DNA from: Lachnospiraceae bacterium
Lineage (GTDB): Bacteria; Bacillota; Clostridia; Lachnospirales; Lachnospiraceae
Length of the DNA: 64,000 bases
Direction of reading: 5' to 3'
Assembly: GCA_024691305.1 (NCBI GenBank)
Contig: JAILNS010000004.1
Location: forward strand, 1-64,000
Shown: in pieces, positions 6,875-14,715 of the stretch
Position numbering within the stretch: position 1 is the stretch's first letter
Layout: each line of letters begins with the position of its first letter
The notes under the pieces: model-generated
Told to the model about the DNA's origin: nothing
The model's input: only the letters and a program-made list of their open reading frames with translations
Databases searched by the model: none
Program-made: the position numbers and the translations under genes

Positions 6875-6886
6875 CAAGACTTGAAC
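6863..6886. repeat. attR: 24-bp direct repeat within tRNA-Pro
   Basis: Identical to 118-141. It covers the tRNA discriminator base, the 3' acceptor strand and most of the T-arm, and three bases beyond the tRNA. It also contains the int stop codon. Confidence 0.9.
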
Positions 6887-6938
6887 TTGCGGCCTCTTCG
6901 TCCCTAACGAAGCGCTCTACCACCTGAGCCACACCCCG
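6866..6938 (-). tRNA. tRNA-Pro (anticodon AGG)
   Basis: A 73-nt cloverleaf read on the minus strand: acceptor CGGGGTG/CACTCCG with discriminator A, D-arm GCTC-AGGTGGTA-GAGC, anticodon arm CTTCG-TTAGGGA-CGAAG (AGG with G37, typical of proline), T-arm GCAAG-TTCAAGT-CTTGT. CCA is not encoded. The 3' end is attR, so the sequence after the tRNA comes from the element. An A34 proline tRNA is uncommon in bacteria but occurs in some Firmicutes; A34 may be modified. Confidence 0.93.
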
Positions 6939-6985
6939 ATCTTTATTTATGTCTTAAGCAATATATGTTTTAAGACAGCTTATTT

Positions 6986-7014
6986 ATAATAAGCAAACTG
7001 GTCACAAATGTCAA
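6986..7014 (-). promoter_or_regulatory. Promoter of tRNA-Pro
   Basis: On the minus strand TTGACA (7009-7014), 17-bp spacer, TATTAT (6986-6991). Transcription would start near 6979, about 40 nt before the tRNA. The leader contains a GTCTTAA/TTAAGAC hairpin (6951-6957 with 6970-6976) just before the tRNA 5' end. Confidence 0.85.
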
Positions 7015-7077
7015 GACTTTGATTGAGATTTGTGGGACTGGAATCTGTTTTGGCATTCGTATTATACGCTGATACTA

Positions 7078-7086
7078 TGATATAAT
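7078..7086 (+). promoter_or_regulatory. Extended -10 promoter for the 7137-10138 operon
   Basis: TGATATAAT is an extended -10 with a perfect hexamer, 51 bp before the ATG at 7137. No matching -35 is seen at the usual distance. Confidence 0.55.
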
Positions 7087-7136
7087 CATATGTGCGTTCG
7101 TCCGATACGGATGAAACGGAAATGAGAGGGATATTG

Positions 7137-8516
7137 ATGAAATATGATGTGATAATAATAGGTGCAGGCCCGGGTGGTATATTTACCGCATATGAAATTG
7201 TAGGGCTAAACCCCGGACTTAAGATCGCTGTTTTTGAAGCGGGTGGAAGGCTTGATGAAAGAAAGTGCCCTATAGACGGCGATAAGATCAAAAACTGTAT
7301 CCACTGTAAGACCTGCTCCATAATGAGCGGATTTGGCGGTGCGGGAGCTTTTTCGGACGGAAAATACAACATCACCAATGACTTTGGCGGTACTTTATAT
7401 GAGCATGTCGGAAGAAAAGAAGCCATAAGTCTGATGGAATACGTCGATAAGATCAACTTAGAGCACGGAGGAGAAGGGACTAAGTTATACACCACCGCCG
7501 GAACGGATATCAAGAAGATCTGTATGCAGAACAAACTTAAACTCCTTGATGCATCCGTGAGACATCTTGGCACGGATATAAACTACATCGTACTTGAGAA
7601 CCTTTATGAAGATCTGTCGGATAAGGTCGATTTCTTTTTTCACTCACCGGTTGAAAAAGTTGAGAAGACCGATACCGGATACAGGATATCCGTTAAAGAT
7701 ACATCCTATGACTGCGATAAATGCGTGATATCGGTCGGGAGAAGCGGAAGCAAATGGATGGAGAGTGTTTGCGAGGATCTTTCGATACCCACCAAGTCAA
7801 ATCGTGTGGATCTTGGTGTCAGGGTTGAACTTGCCGCAGACCTGTTCTCACATCTGACCGATAAACTTTATGAAAGCAAGATCGTGTACCGTACCGAGAA
7901 GTTCGAAGATCAGGTCAGGACTTTTTGTATGAATCCCCATGGAAGCGTGGTTGAGGAGAATACCAACGGGATAGTTACGGTTAACGGACACAGTTATGAA
8001 GATCCTGCAAAGCAGACCGATAATACCAATTTTGCACTTTTAGTCGCGAAGCATTTTTCGGAGCCGTTTAAGGACAGTAACGGATACGGAGAGAGTATCG
8101 CAAAACTTTCAAATATGCTTGGCGGAGGTGTTATCGTACAGAGATTTGGAGACCTCGTAAGAGGAAGGAGAAGTACTCATAAGCGTATCGAAGAAAACTT
8201 TGTTATCCCTACTCTTATGGCTGAACCCGGGGATATAAGCTTGGTCCTTCCCAAGAGGATATTAGATGGTATAATCGAGATGATATATGCCCTTGACAAG
8301 ATAGCACCCGGAACTGCCAATGACGATACACTTCTTTACGGTGTCGAGGTTAAGTTCTATAACATGGAAGCGGAGGTTGATGAAAACCTCGAATCCTGTC
8401 ATAAGGGATTATATATAATAGGAGACGGTAGCGGAGTTACCCATTCACTTTCACATGCGTCCGCAAGCGGTGTTCATGTCGCAAGAGTTATGTGTGAGAA
8501 AGAGGGTACAAGATGA
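7137..8516 (+). CDS. FAD-dependent oxidoreductase (COG2509-like)
   Basis: A 459-aa flavoprotein. The N-terminus has the Rossmann dinucleotide motif VIIIGAGPGGIFTAYE, and a Cys-rich segment CPIDGDKIKNCIHCKTC (about 43-60) followed by MSGFGGAGAFSDGKYN, hallmarks of the COG2509 group. GLYIIGDGSGVTHSL near the C-terminus is the second FAD-contacting strand. The Cys cluster may bind a metal or be redox active; the substrate is unknown. GAGAGG lies 6 nt before the chosen ATG. It shares ATGA with the next gene, so the two are translationally coupled. Confidence 0.85.
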   Translation: MKYDVIIIGAGPGGIFTAYEIVGLNPGLKIAVFEAGGRLDERKCPIDGDKIKNCIHCKTCSIMSGFGGAGAFSDGKYNITNDFGGTLYEHVGRKEAISLMEYVDKINLEHGGEGTKLYTTAGTDIKKICMQNKLKLLDASVRHLGTDINYIVLENLYEDLSDKVDFFFHSPVEKVEKTDTGYRISVKDTSYDCDKCVISVGRSGSKWMESVCEDLSIPTKSNRVDLGVRVELAADLFSHLTDKLYESKIVYRTEKFEDQVRTFCMNPHGSVVEENTNGIVTVNGHSYEDPAKQTDNTNFALLVAKHFSEPFKDSNGYGESIAKLSNMLGGGVIVQRFGDLVRGRRSTHKRIEENFVIPTLMAEPGDISLVLPKRILDGIIEMIYALDKIAPGTANDDTLLYGVEVKFYNMEAEVDENLESCHKGLYIIGDGSGVTHSLSHASASGVHVARVMCEKEGTR

Positions 8517-9187
8517 ATAAGATATTACAGATCGAAAAACTTGGCAAAAGGACGGCAATGTCATTGTTCGGCGTGGTCATATGTGCGATAAGCGTAGGCA
8601 TTTTCAAGATAGCCGCTCTGGGCGTGGATCCCTTCCAGTCATTTATGGCAGGACTCGATGCATTGATCCCCATAGGTTTCGGGACACTTTATGTTATCAC
8701 CAATGCTGCTCTTCTTTTGTTCGCACTTATATTTGACAGGCACTATATCGGTATAGCGACTTTTATCAACCTGTTTTTGCTTGGATATATCACACAGTTT
8801 ACTTATGAGTTTTTGCAGACGATTATAGTCGATCCGTCCATACCGGTAAGAGTTCTGTGCCTTGTGGTCGGAGTTGTGATAATCTGCTTCGGATCTGCTT
8901 TTTACATGACAGCGGATCTGGGCGTTTCAACCTACGATGCGATAGCACTTATAATCAGTAACACCTGGAAAAAAGGAAAGTTCCAGTACATCAGGATCGT
9001 TACTGATATAGTATGCGTCATACTCGGAGTTGTGTTATTCCTGATATCCGGTGGAAAGTTTTCACAGATCCCGACCATAGCGGGGATCGGGACAATAATA
9101 ACGGCTTTCTTTATGGGGCCGCTGATCGAATTCTTTAACGTACATATTGCAAGACCCATTTTACGAGGCAAAGAAACGGAGGCATAA
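8513..9187 (+). CDS. YczE/YitT-like integral membrane protein
   Basis: A 224-aa protein with about five hydrophobic helices and two internally similar halves, each with a LGV(D/S) loop (ALGVDPFQSF and DLGVSTYDAI). This is the arrangement of the YczE (COG2364) family, whose function is not established. The ATG overlaps the stop of the flavoprotein gene and the next ATG follows without a gap, so the three genes form one unit. An export or uptake role is possible. Confidence 0.78.
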   Translation: MNKILQIEKLGKRTAMSLFGVVICAISVGIFKIAALGVDPFQSFMAGLDALIPIGFGTLYVITNAALLLFALIFDRHYIGIATFINLFLLGYITQFTYEFLQTIIVDPSIPVRVLCLVVGVVIICFGSAFYMTADLGVSTYDAIALIISNTWKKGKFQYIRIVTDIVCVILGVVLFLISGGKFSQIPTIAGIGTIITAFFMGPLIEFFNVHIARPILRGKETEA

Positions 9188-10138
9188 ATGAGGATCGTAA
9201 ACCTGGTGGAAAACACCGAAGGGGCATCGGGATGTGAGTATGCTCACGGATTATCTTTTTACATCGAGACCGAGGAACATAAGATACTTATGGATTCCGG
9301 ACCGAATGACATCACGATAAGGAATGCTCAAAAGCTGGGTATAGATCTTACGGCAGTTGATACGCTGATATTAAGCCACGGTCATTATGATCACGGTGGA
9401 GGAATAATATCTTTTGCGAAGATAAATCCAAATGCGACCATATATATGCAGGATTGCGCGTTTGGAGAGTATTATGCGGATGACGGTGAAGACAAGGGCA
9501 AAGACCGATACAGATATATAGGGATCGAGGATGCGATAAAGGAACTTCCGCAGTTAAGACTGATAAACGGTAATACAAAGATAGATGATGAACTGTCCGT
9601 TTTTACGGTCAAAAAAGAAGATATCATAAGACCTGCTACAAATAATAAACTTAAGATAAAACAAGGCCGGAAATATGTTCAGGATGACTTTAAACATGAA
9701 CACTACCTTGTGGTCAGGACAGGGCATATGCACATTCTGATATCGGGATGCGCCCATAACGGCATTCTCAATATCCTCGATGAATACAGACAGATTTACC
9801 GTGAGGATCCGGATGCGGTCATAAGCGGATTCCATCTGATGAAGAAGAGCGCATACACCGATGAGGAGATCCTGGATATACTTGATATTGCAAAGGCTCT
9901 GACGAAATCGAAGACGAAGTTTTATACATGTCATTGTACCGGGGTTCTTGCATATGAAATGATGAAGAGGATCATGGGAGATAAACTGGTATATGTACAT
10001 TCGGGAGACGAGATAGATATAGAACCCCAAAAGACAACACCCGGGAGGTCGGCATATATGAAAGGTCATAAGTTTTTTGCATGGGCAACGGTAGTCTGCT
10101 TTGTAATGACAATGATTACCGGATATAAGAAAAAATAA
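9188..10138 (+). CDS. MBL-fold metallo-hydrolase (COG1237-like) with C-terminal membrane helix
   Basis: A 316-aa protein. Residues about 1-275 form a metallo-beta-lactamase domain: LMDSGPND and the metal motif SHGHYDHGGG. Later histidines (ISGCAHNG, SGFHLM, YTCHCTG) complete the site seen in COG1237 enzymes related to the dihydropterin-ribofuranosylaminobenzene phosphate synthase fold. The last ~25 residues (FFAWATVVCFVMTMITG then KKK) look like an added transmembrane anchor, unusual for the family. The RBS is GGAGG before the ATG at the end of the preceding gene. It converges with the methyltransferase gene, 6 bp away. Confidence 0.83.
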   Translation: MRIVNLVENTEGASGCEYAHGLSFYIETEEHKILMDSGPNDITIRNAQKLGIDLTAVDTLILSHGHYDHGGGIISFAKINPNATIYMQDCAFGEYYADDGEDKGKDRYRYIGIEDAIKELPQLRLINGNTKIDDELSVFTVKKEDIIRPATNNKLKIKQGRKYVQDDFKHEHYLVVRTGHMHILISGCAHNGILNILDEYRQIYREDPDAVISGFHLMKKSAYTDEEILDILDIAKALTKSKTKFYTCHCTGVLAYEMMKRIMGDKLVYVHSGDEIDIEPQKTTPGRSAYMKGHKFFAWATVVCFVMTMITGYKKK

Positions 10139-10144
10139 TACGTA

Positions 10145-10795
10145 TCAGGAATCAGGATGAGAAGGGACCGTCTTATATACAAGGATTCGGTTCCTTCCGT
10201 CATCTTCGGCAAAAAGATCCGTGCAGTCTATCGAATCGATATAAGAAACCTGCTTGTTACGCGCCAGCTGATCTATGTAGGTACTGCTCGGATAATAGAA
10301 GAATAAATATATACTGCGCCCGAATCTGTCGGTGTGACCGGTTATGCGGGACATTACGTTTCTTAAGATATCTGCGGAGAAGGGATTGAAGAAAAAGCAA
10401 TGCGTAACTTCCTCCGGAACTTCATAGGCCTGTGCCTTGGAATGCACGATCCGTATGCATGAGGCGTCCGTATCCTCATCGGCCTTTTGGCATGCATTAA
10501 GATATGATCTTAGATTGGAGACGGCGTTTTTGTAAAAATCGGTTTCTACTTCGACACCTATGGTGTCACATCCGAGACATTCGTGCAGATATATGGGAAC
10601 ACGGCCTTTGCCGCAACCGTAATCGATAAGGCAGGAATCTTTGGTTATATATCCGCTTTTTATGAGCCTGTCGAGTACGGTATACGAAGTCGGCTCGTAC
10701 GGGAACTTACTCTTATCCGAATGCCTGTCGCTTCTGCCGACTGTATTTATATTCATTTTTGCATCAACTAAGAATTCATTAAATTCGGTTTTCAT
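10145..10795 (-). CDS. SAM-dependent methyltransferase (class I)
   Basis: A 216-aa protein with motif I IDYGCGKGRVPIYL (about 56-70), acidic post-I VGVEVE, and FFFNPFSADIL as the catalytic-loop strand. This resembles small stand-alone methyltransferases of unknown substrate; FNPF is akin to the NPPF motif of N-methylases. The start is uncertain: the ATG at 10795 or a TTG at 10804, neither with a good RBS. It is divergent from the 10822 gene with under 30 bp between starts, so promoters must overlap the coding ends. Confidence 0.8.
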   Translation of the reverse strand: MKTEFNEFLVDAKMNINTVGRSDRHSDKSKFPYEPTSYTVLDRLIKSGYITKDSCLIDYGCGKGRVPIYLHECLGCDTIGVEVETDFYKNAVSNLRSYLNACQKADEDTDASCIRIVHSKAQAYEVPEEVTHCFFFNPFSADILRNVMSRITGHTDRFGRSIYLFFYYPSSTYIDQLARNKQVSYIDSIDCTDLFAEDDGRNRILVYKTVPSHPDS

Positions 10796-10821
10796 ATCAA
10801 CCAAATATTAGCATATTATTT

Positions 10822-11589
10822 ATGACAGATATACCTCGTAAGGCCCATATGGGTGACAAAAGAATAATTCGCGAGACGGTTCCCCCCGATACAAAGCGCA
10901 TATGGGAATGGGCCTATGCAAACTGTAAAAACATGACAGAGATATTTCTGCCGGCAGGATGTGAGGTTTGCGACAATGTTTTTTACGGATGTGACAGTCT
11001 AAACAGAGTATGCATATACGACAAGACGGCATCGGATACGGAGCCTGTACCCCGAAATATCTCTCCGGAACTTCTGGCTTTAAGTATTCATGCCAGAAGC
11101 GATGAGGTTCATGATCTTATAAAGTGTTCCTGCGTTGATAAGGAATTTATCCGGGCATTTGATGAGCATATATCAAGATATGTCCGAGAGCCGGATGATA
11201 ACGGCTTTGAACCCTTTCTGGCGGGCGGTGAAGAAGACTATGAGGATGCCTCTAAAGAGGAAGAGAGGTTTGTGTTAAACCGGCAGAAAACAAAAGTCAC
11301 CATGATCTATGAGCGTATGCTCCTTGCGGATAGTTTTCCGATCCCCGAAGATATATATGCGGCCTGTGTTTCGTATTTAAAAGACCATAATCCGGTCCCT
11401 GCGTTTTTGATACTTACAGATGCTCCTCTTCACAGAAACGATTATCGGAAAATATATTTCGATCTGTTGCTTGATAAGGATGTTTTATCGGAAACACTTC
11501 TGGAATTAGCGCAGAATGATACCATGCTCCGGGCCAAAATTCTTGCATCCGGGGGTGACGGCTTACTTTCATTTTTACCCAATATATAG
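10822..11589 (+). CDS. Hypothetical protein with N-terminal leucine-rich-repeat remnant
   Basis: A 255-aa protein without signal or membrane segments. Residues about 15-70 resemble one or two BspA/LRR_5-type repeats (VPPDTKRIWEWAYANC, MTEIFLPAGCEVCDNVFYGC). Residues 75-250 are predicted helical and acidic and are not recognised. A TATTAT box (10814-10819) lies so close to the first ATG that translation from a transcript started there would begin at Met10 (10849), which has TAAGG upstream; that is the likelier start. A truncated BspA-like protein or a small cytosolic adapter are both possible. Confidence 0.7.
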   Translation: MTDIPRKAHMGDKRIIRETVPPDTKRIWEWAYANCKNMTEIFLPAGCEVCDNVFYGCDSLNRVCIYDKTASDTEPVPRNISPELLALSIHARSDEVHDLIKCSCVDKEFIRAFDEHISRYVREPDDNGFEPFLAGGEEDYEDASKEEERFVLNRQKTKVTMIYERMLLADSFPIPEDIYAACVSYLKDHNPVPAFLILTDAPLHRNDYRKIYFDLLLDKDVLSETLLELAQNDTMLRAKILASGGDGLLSFLPNI

Positions 11590-11665
11590 TATGATGGAAA
11601 TGATGGCACTGACTAGATATGGTATGGTGTTAAGGCTTATTAAAGATACGTAAGGAGGTAGTGGC

Positions 11666-13258
11666 ATGGAATTGATGTTTGTGGGTGCAGACCACGAGGT
11701 TACCGGGAGTTGTCATTATTTAAATGTCGGAGATCTGAACATCCTGGTTGATTACGGAATGGAGCAGGGTGTTAATACCTACGAAAATGTTAATCTTCCC
11801 GTGGATGAGGCCGTGATAGATGCCGTGCTGCTTACACATGCTCATGTGGATCACTCGGGTATGCTTCCCAAATTGTATGCAAGGGGTTTCAGGGGCAAGA
11901 TATACTGTACGTTTGCAACTGCCGATTTGTGCAGCATAATGCTCAGAGACTGTGCACACATACAGCAGCAGGAAGCGGAATGGAAGAACCGCAAAAATAA
12001 ACGTAACGGAGGTAAAGAGATCGTTCCGGAATATACGATGGAGGATGCGGACAATACCATCAAGATGCTTGCACCCTGTCCTTACGGGGAGAGAATAAAT
12101 ATCCTGGATGGTGTTGATATAGAGTTCACTGACGTCGGACATCTTCTCGGATCGGCCAGTATAGAAGTGTGGGCGACCGAACGCGGTGAAGAACGCAAGA
12201 TTGTTTTTTCCGGTGATATAGGAAACTTCGGACAGCCTCTCATACGTGATCCGCAGTATACAAGTTATGCTGACTATGTTGTTATGGAATCGACCTACGG
12301 TGACAGATATCATGAAGCGTCCAAAAGAGACGGCGTGGCCGAACTTGCAGGTCATATTCAAAGGACTCTGGACAGAGGAGGGAACCTGGTAATTCCCTCG
12401 TTTGCGGTAGGAAGAACTCAGGAGATATTGTATTTTATCCGTCAGATCAAGGCAGATGGACTTGTTACCGGACATGATGACTTCCCGGTATATGTGGACT
12501 CGCCCATGGCTGTGGAAGCTACGAGCGTATTCCAGAAAAACATCAGGGAATGCTTCTCCGATGATGCACTCGCACTTGTCAATAAGGGCATAAATCCCAT
12601 AAGATTTCCTAACTTAAGGCTTCTTATAACGAGTGATGAATCCAAATTCATAAATGCCGATCCCGAACCCAAGGTCATCATTTCAGCTTCAGGTATGTGT
12701 GAGGCCGGTCGTATAAGACACCACCTAAAGCACAATCTGTGGAGACCTGAATGTACTGTTCTTTTTGTCGGATATCAGGCGGTCGGAACACTGGGACGTG
12801 CAATAGTTGAAGGTGCAAGCGAAGTTAAGCTTTTCGGCGAAGTCGTCGAAGTACAGGCTCATATAGAGCAGATGACAGGCCTTAGCGGACATGCGGACAA
12901 GAAGGGACTCATGGCATGGGCAGGTGCATTTACCAATGTGCCTGAGAAATACTTCTGTGTACACGGTGATGATGATTCGGTTGCATCTCTTACCAAATCC
13001 ATAAGAGAAGAACTGAATGCCGAGGCAGATGCACCTTACAGCGGTACAAGATTCGATCTTATTTCCGGTGAATATATATTCAAGACGGATGCGGTACCGA
13101 TCACGAAGAAAAAAATGGTATCCGAAGTATTTGCCAGACTCGAGGCAGCAGGCGCTCGTCTTCTTGCCGTCATATCGCATAACAAGGGCGGTGCAAACAA
13201 GGATCTTGCCAAGTTCGCAGATCAGATCAATTCACTTTGTGATAAATGGGACAGATGA
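11666..13258 (+). CDS. MBL-fold beta-CASP RNA-processing hydrolase (COG1236/YSH1-like)
   Basis: A 530-aa zinc-dependent nuclease. The metallo-beta-lactamase core has THAHVDHSGMLP (motif 2), DVGHLLGSASIEVW (motif 3) and SGDIGNFG (motif 4). The beta-CASP insert begins at ESTYGDRYH and includes FAVGRTQEILY. The C-terminal RNA-specificity motif is SGHADKKGLMAW. This fits CPSF-73-like RNases of bacteria. The start has AAGGAGG 8 nt upstream. The stop overlaps the thyA start region by a single-base spacing, suggesting coupling with thyA and folA. Confidence 0.88.
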   Translation: MELMFVGADHEVTGSCHYLNVGDLNILVDYGMEQGVNTYENVNLPVDEAVIDAVLLTHAHVDHSGMLPKLYARGFRGKIYCTFATADLCSIMLRDCAHIQQQEAEWKNRKNKRNGGKEIVPEYTMEDADNTIKMLAPCPYGERINILDGVDIEFTDVGHLLGSASIEVWATERGEERKIVFSGDIGNFGQPLIRDPQYTSYADYVVMESTYGDRYHEASKRDGVAELAGHIQRTLDRGGNLVIPSFAVGRTQEILYFIRQIKADGLVTGHDDFPVYVDSPMAVEATSVFQKNIRECFSDDALALVNKGINPIRFPNLRLLITSDESKFINADPEPKVIISASGMCEAGRIRHHLKHNLWRPECTVLFVGYQAVGTLGRAIVEGASEVKLFGEVVEVQAHIEQMTGLSGHADKKGLMAWAGAFTNVPEKYFCVHGDDDSVASLTKSIREELNAEADAPYSGTRFDLISGEYIFKTDAVPITKKKMVSEVFARLEAAGARLLAVISHNKGGANKDLAKFADQINSLCDKWDR

Positions 13259-13259
13259 T

Positions 13260-14108
13260 ATGAGTAAAGCAGATGAATTATTTATAAATATGTGTCGTGA
13301 TATTCTCGAGAACGGCACCGATACCAGGGGTGAGGCTGTAAGGCCCCACTGGCCGGACGGAGAAAGTGCATATACTATCAAAAAGTTCGGTGTGGTAAAC
13401 AGATATGACTTAAGGGAAGAGTTTCCCGCACTCACACTCAGGAAGACCGCGATCAAATCCGCAACCGATGAAGTGCTGTGGATATACCAGCAAAAATCCA
13501 ATAATATACATGACCTGCATTCGCATATATGGGATGAATGGGCCGATGAAGACGGATCAATAGGAACTGCATACGGATATGTTGTCGGAGAAAAGTTTAA
13601 ATACAAGGGTGAAGATACGGACCAGATGGATTATGTGTTGAGACAGCTTAAGGAAAACCCTTACAGCAGGCGTATAATGACCAATCTGTATCAGTTTCAT
13701 GATCTCGCCACGGGAAGACTTGACCCGTGTTGTTATTCCGCAACATACAATGTGACACATGACACATCATCGGACAAACTGGTACTTAATATGGTTCTTA
13801 ATCAGCGCAGCCAGGATATTCTTGCCGCAAATAACTGGAATGTGGTTCAGTATGCAGTGCTCCTTATGATGGTAGCGCAGGTCAATGATATGATCCCCGG
13901 CGAACTGGTTCATGTTATAGCGGACGCCCATATATATGACAGGCATGTGCCGATAATCAAAGAACTGATAGAAAGCCCCACGTATCCGGCTCCCAAGGTA
14001 TATTTAAATCCCGATGTGCATGACTTCTATGACTTTACGAGAAACGATGTGATAGTAGAGGATTATGAAACAGGTCCGCAGATCAAGGATATACCGATCG
14101 CGATCTGA
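13260..14108 (+). CDS. thyA: Thymidylate synthase
   Basis: A 282-aa enzyme making dTMP from dUMP with methylene-tetrahydrofolate. The catalytic Cys is Cys157 in RLDPCCYSATY (a Cys-Cys pair where many ThyA have Cys-His). QRSQDILAANNW and ADAHIYDRHV are the classical dUMP/folate-binding blocks. The start is the ATG overlapping the upstream gene's end; a longer frame into that gene is not coding. folA follows 18 bp later, the functional partner that recycles the dihydrofolate made here. Confidence 0.95.
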   Translation: MSKADELFINMCRDILENGTDTRGEAVRPHWPDGESAYTIKKFGVVNRYDLREEFPALTLRKTAIKSATDEVLWIYQQKSNNIHDLHSHIWDEWADEDGSIGTAYGYVVGEKFKYKGEDTDQMDYVLRQLKENPYSRRIMTNLYQFHDLATGRLDPCCYSATYNVTHDTSSDKLVLNMVLNQRSQDILAANNWNVVQYAVLLMMVAQVNDMIPGELVHVIADAHIYDRHVPIIKELIESPTYPAPKVYLNPDVHDFYDFTRNDVIVEDYETGPQIKDIPIAI

Positions 14109-14126
14109 AACGGAGGTAGATGATTT

Positions 14127-14621
14127 ATGAACATGATAGTTGCTGTTGATGAAAACTGGGCTATTGGCAATAAGGGTTCTCTTCTGGTTAGGATCCCCGC
14201 AGATCACAAGATGTTCCGTAATGAGACCATGGGCAAGGTAGTTGTACTCGGGCGTAAAACACTTGAGACTTTTCCGCAGAAGCAACCGCTTGAGGGAAGG
14301 ACCAATATAATCCTTTCCCATAACAAGAATTATAAAGCCGGCAGTGCCATAGTTGTCGCAAGTTTAGAGGAACTTATCTTCAAACTTCGTGAATACGACG
14401 ACAAGGACATATATATAATCGGCGGTGCCAGCGTATATGAAATGATGCTTCCCTATGTCGATACCGTGCACGTTACCAAGATCGATCATGCATACGAAGC
14501 AGACGCCTTCTTCCCGAATCTCGATAAGTCCGGTGAATGGGAGATAACCGCTGATTCCGATGAGCAGGTGTATTTTGATATTACATACAGATTTTTGAAG
14601 TATGAGAGAAAAAACAAATGA
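14127..14621 (+). CDS. folA: Dihydrofolate reductase
   Basis: A 164-aa enzyme that reduces dihydrofolate with NADPH. It shows the N-terminal IVAVDENWAIGNKGSLL block, the NADPH segment VVVLGRKTLETFP, and IYIIGGASVYEMMLPYVD. Length is normal. CGGAGG lies about 9 nt before the ATG. It is coupled to thyA. Confidence 0.95.
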   Translation: MNMIVAVDENWAIGNKGSLLVRIPADHKMFRNETMGKVVVLGRKTLETFPQKQPLEGRTNIILSHNKNYKAGSAIVVASLEELIFKLREYDDKDIYIIGGASVYEMMLPYVDTVHVTKIDHAYEADAFFPNLDKSGEWEITADSDEQVYFDITYRFLKYERKNK

Positions 14622-14633
14622 GCTTATATATAA

Positions 14634-14664
14634 TTTACACTTTTGATCAAAAAGGGTGTATTAT
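14634..14664 (+). promoter_or_regulatory. Candidate promoter of ilvE
   Basis: TTTACA (14634-14639) and TATTAT (14659-14664), with a long 19-bp spacer, between folA and ilvE. No T-box or leader-peptide terminator is seen in the 94-bp gap. Confidence 0.4.
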
Positions 14665-14715
14665 ATAGGTTGTTCATTTTTTACGAAATAAGTTTTTAGA
14701 GGGAGGACTTGTACC

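Larger units (their letters stand above)
118..6886. mobile_element. Integrative mobilizable element in tRNA-Pro, about 6.8 kb
   Basis: A 24-bp direct repeat bounds the element; the right copy is part of an intact tRNA-Pro gene and the left copy is a free 3' fragment. Inside are a tyrosine integrase abutting the tRNA, a Rep protein with an iteron array, a MobV-type relaxase, an XRE regulator and a lipoprotein. No conjugation machinery (T4SS or coupling ATPase) is present, so transfer would need a helper. The presence of rep plus relaxase suggests a plasmid-like circular stage after excision. Base composition is visibly more AT-rich than the flanking genes. The unit call is an inference from gene content and ends, both of which are clear. 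Confidence 0.88.

Noticed and set aside
11720..12475. Long minus-strand open frame (251 codons)
   Set aside because: It is a shadow of the beta-CASP gene on the plus strand, with no RBS or recognisable domain.
13017..13259. Longer thyA start inside the upstream nuclease gene
   Set aside because: The extension does not resemble ThyA, and the family start aligns with ATG 13260.
14622..14715. T-box or attenuator before ilvE
   Set aside because: The 94-bp gap is too short for a T-box and shows no terminator hairpin or leader peptide.
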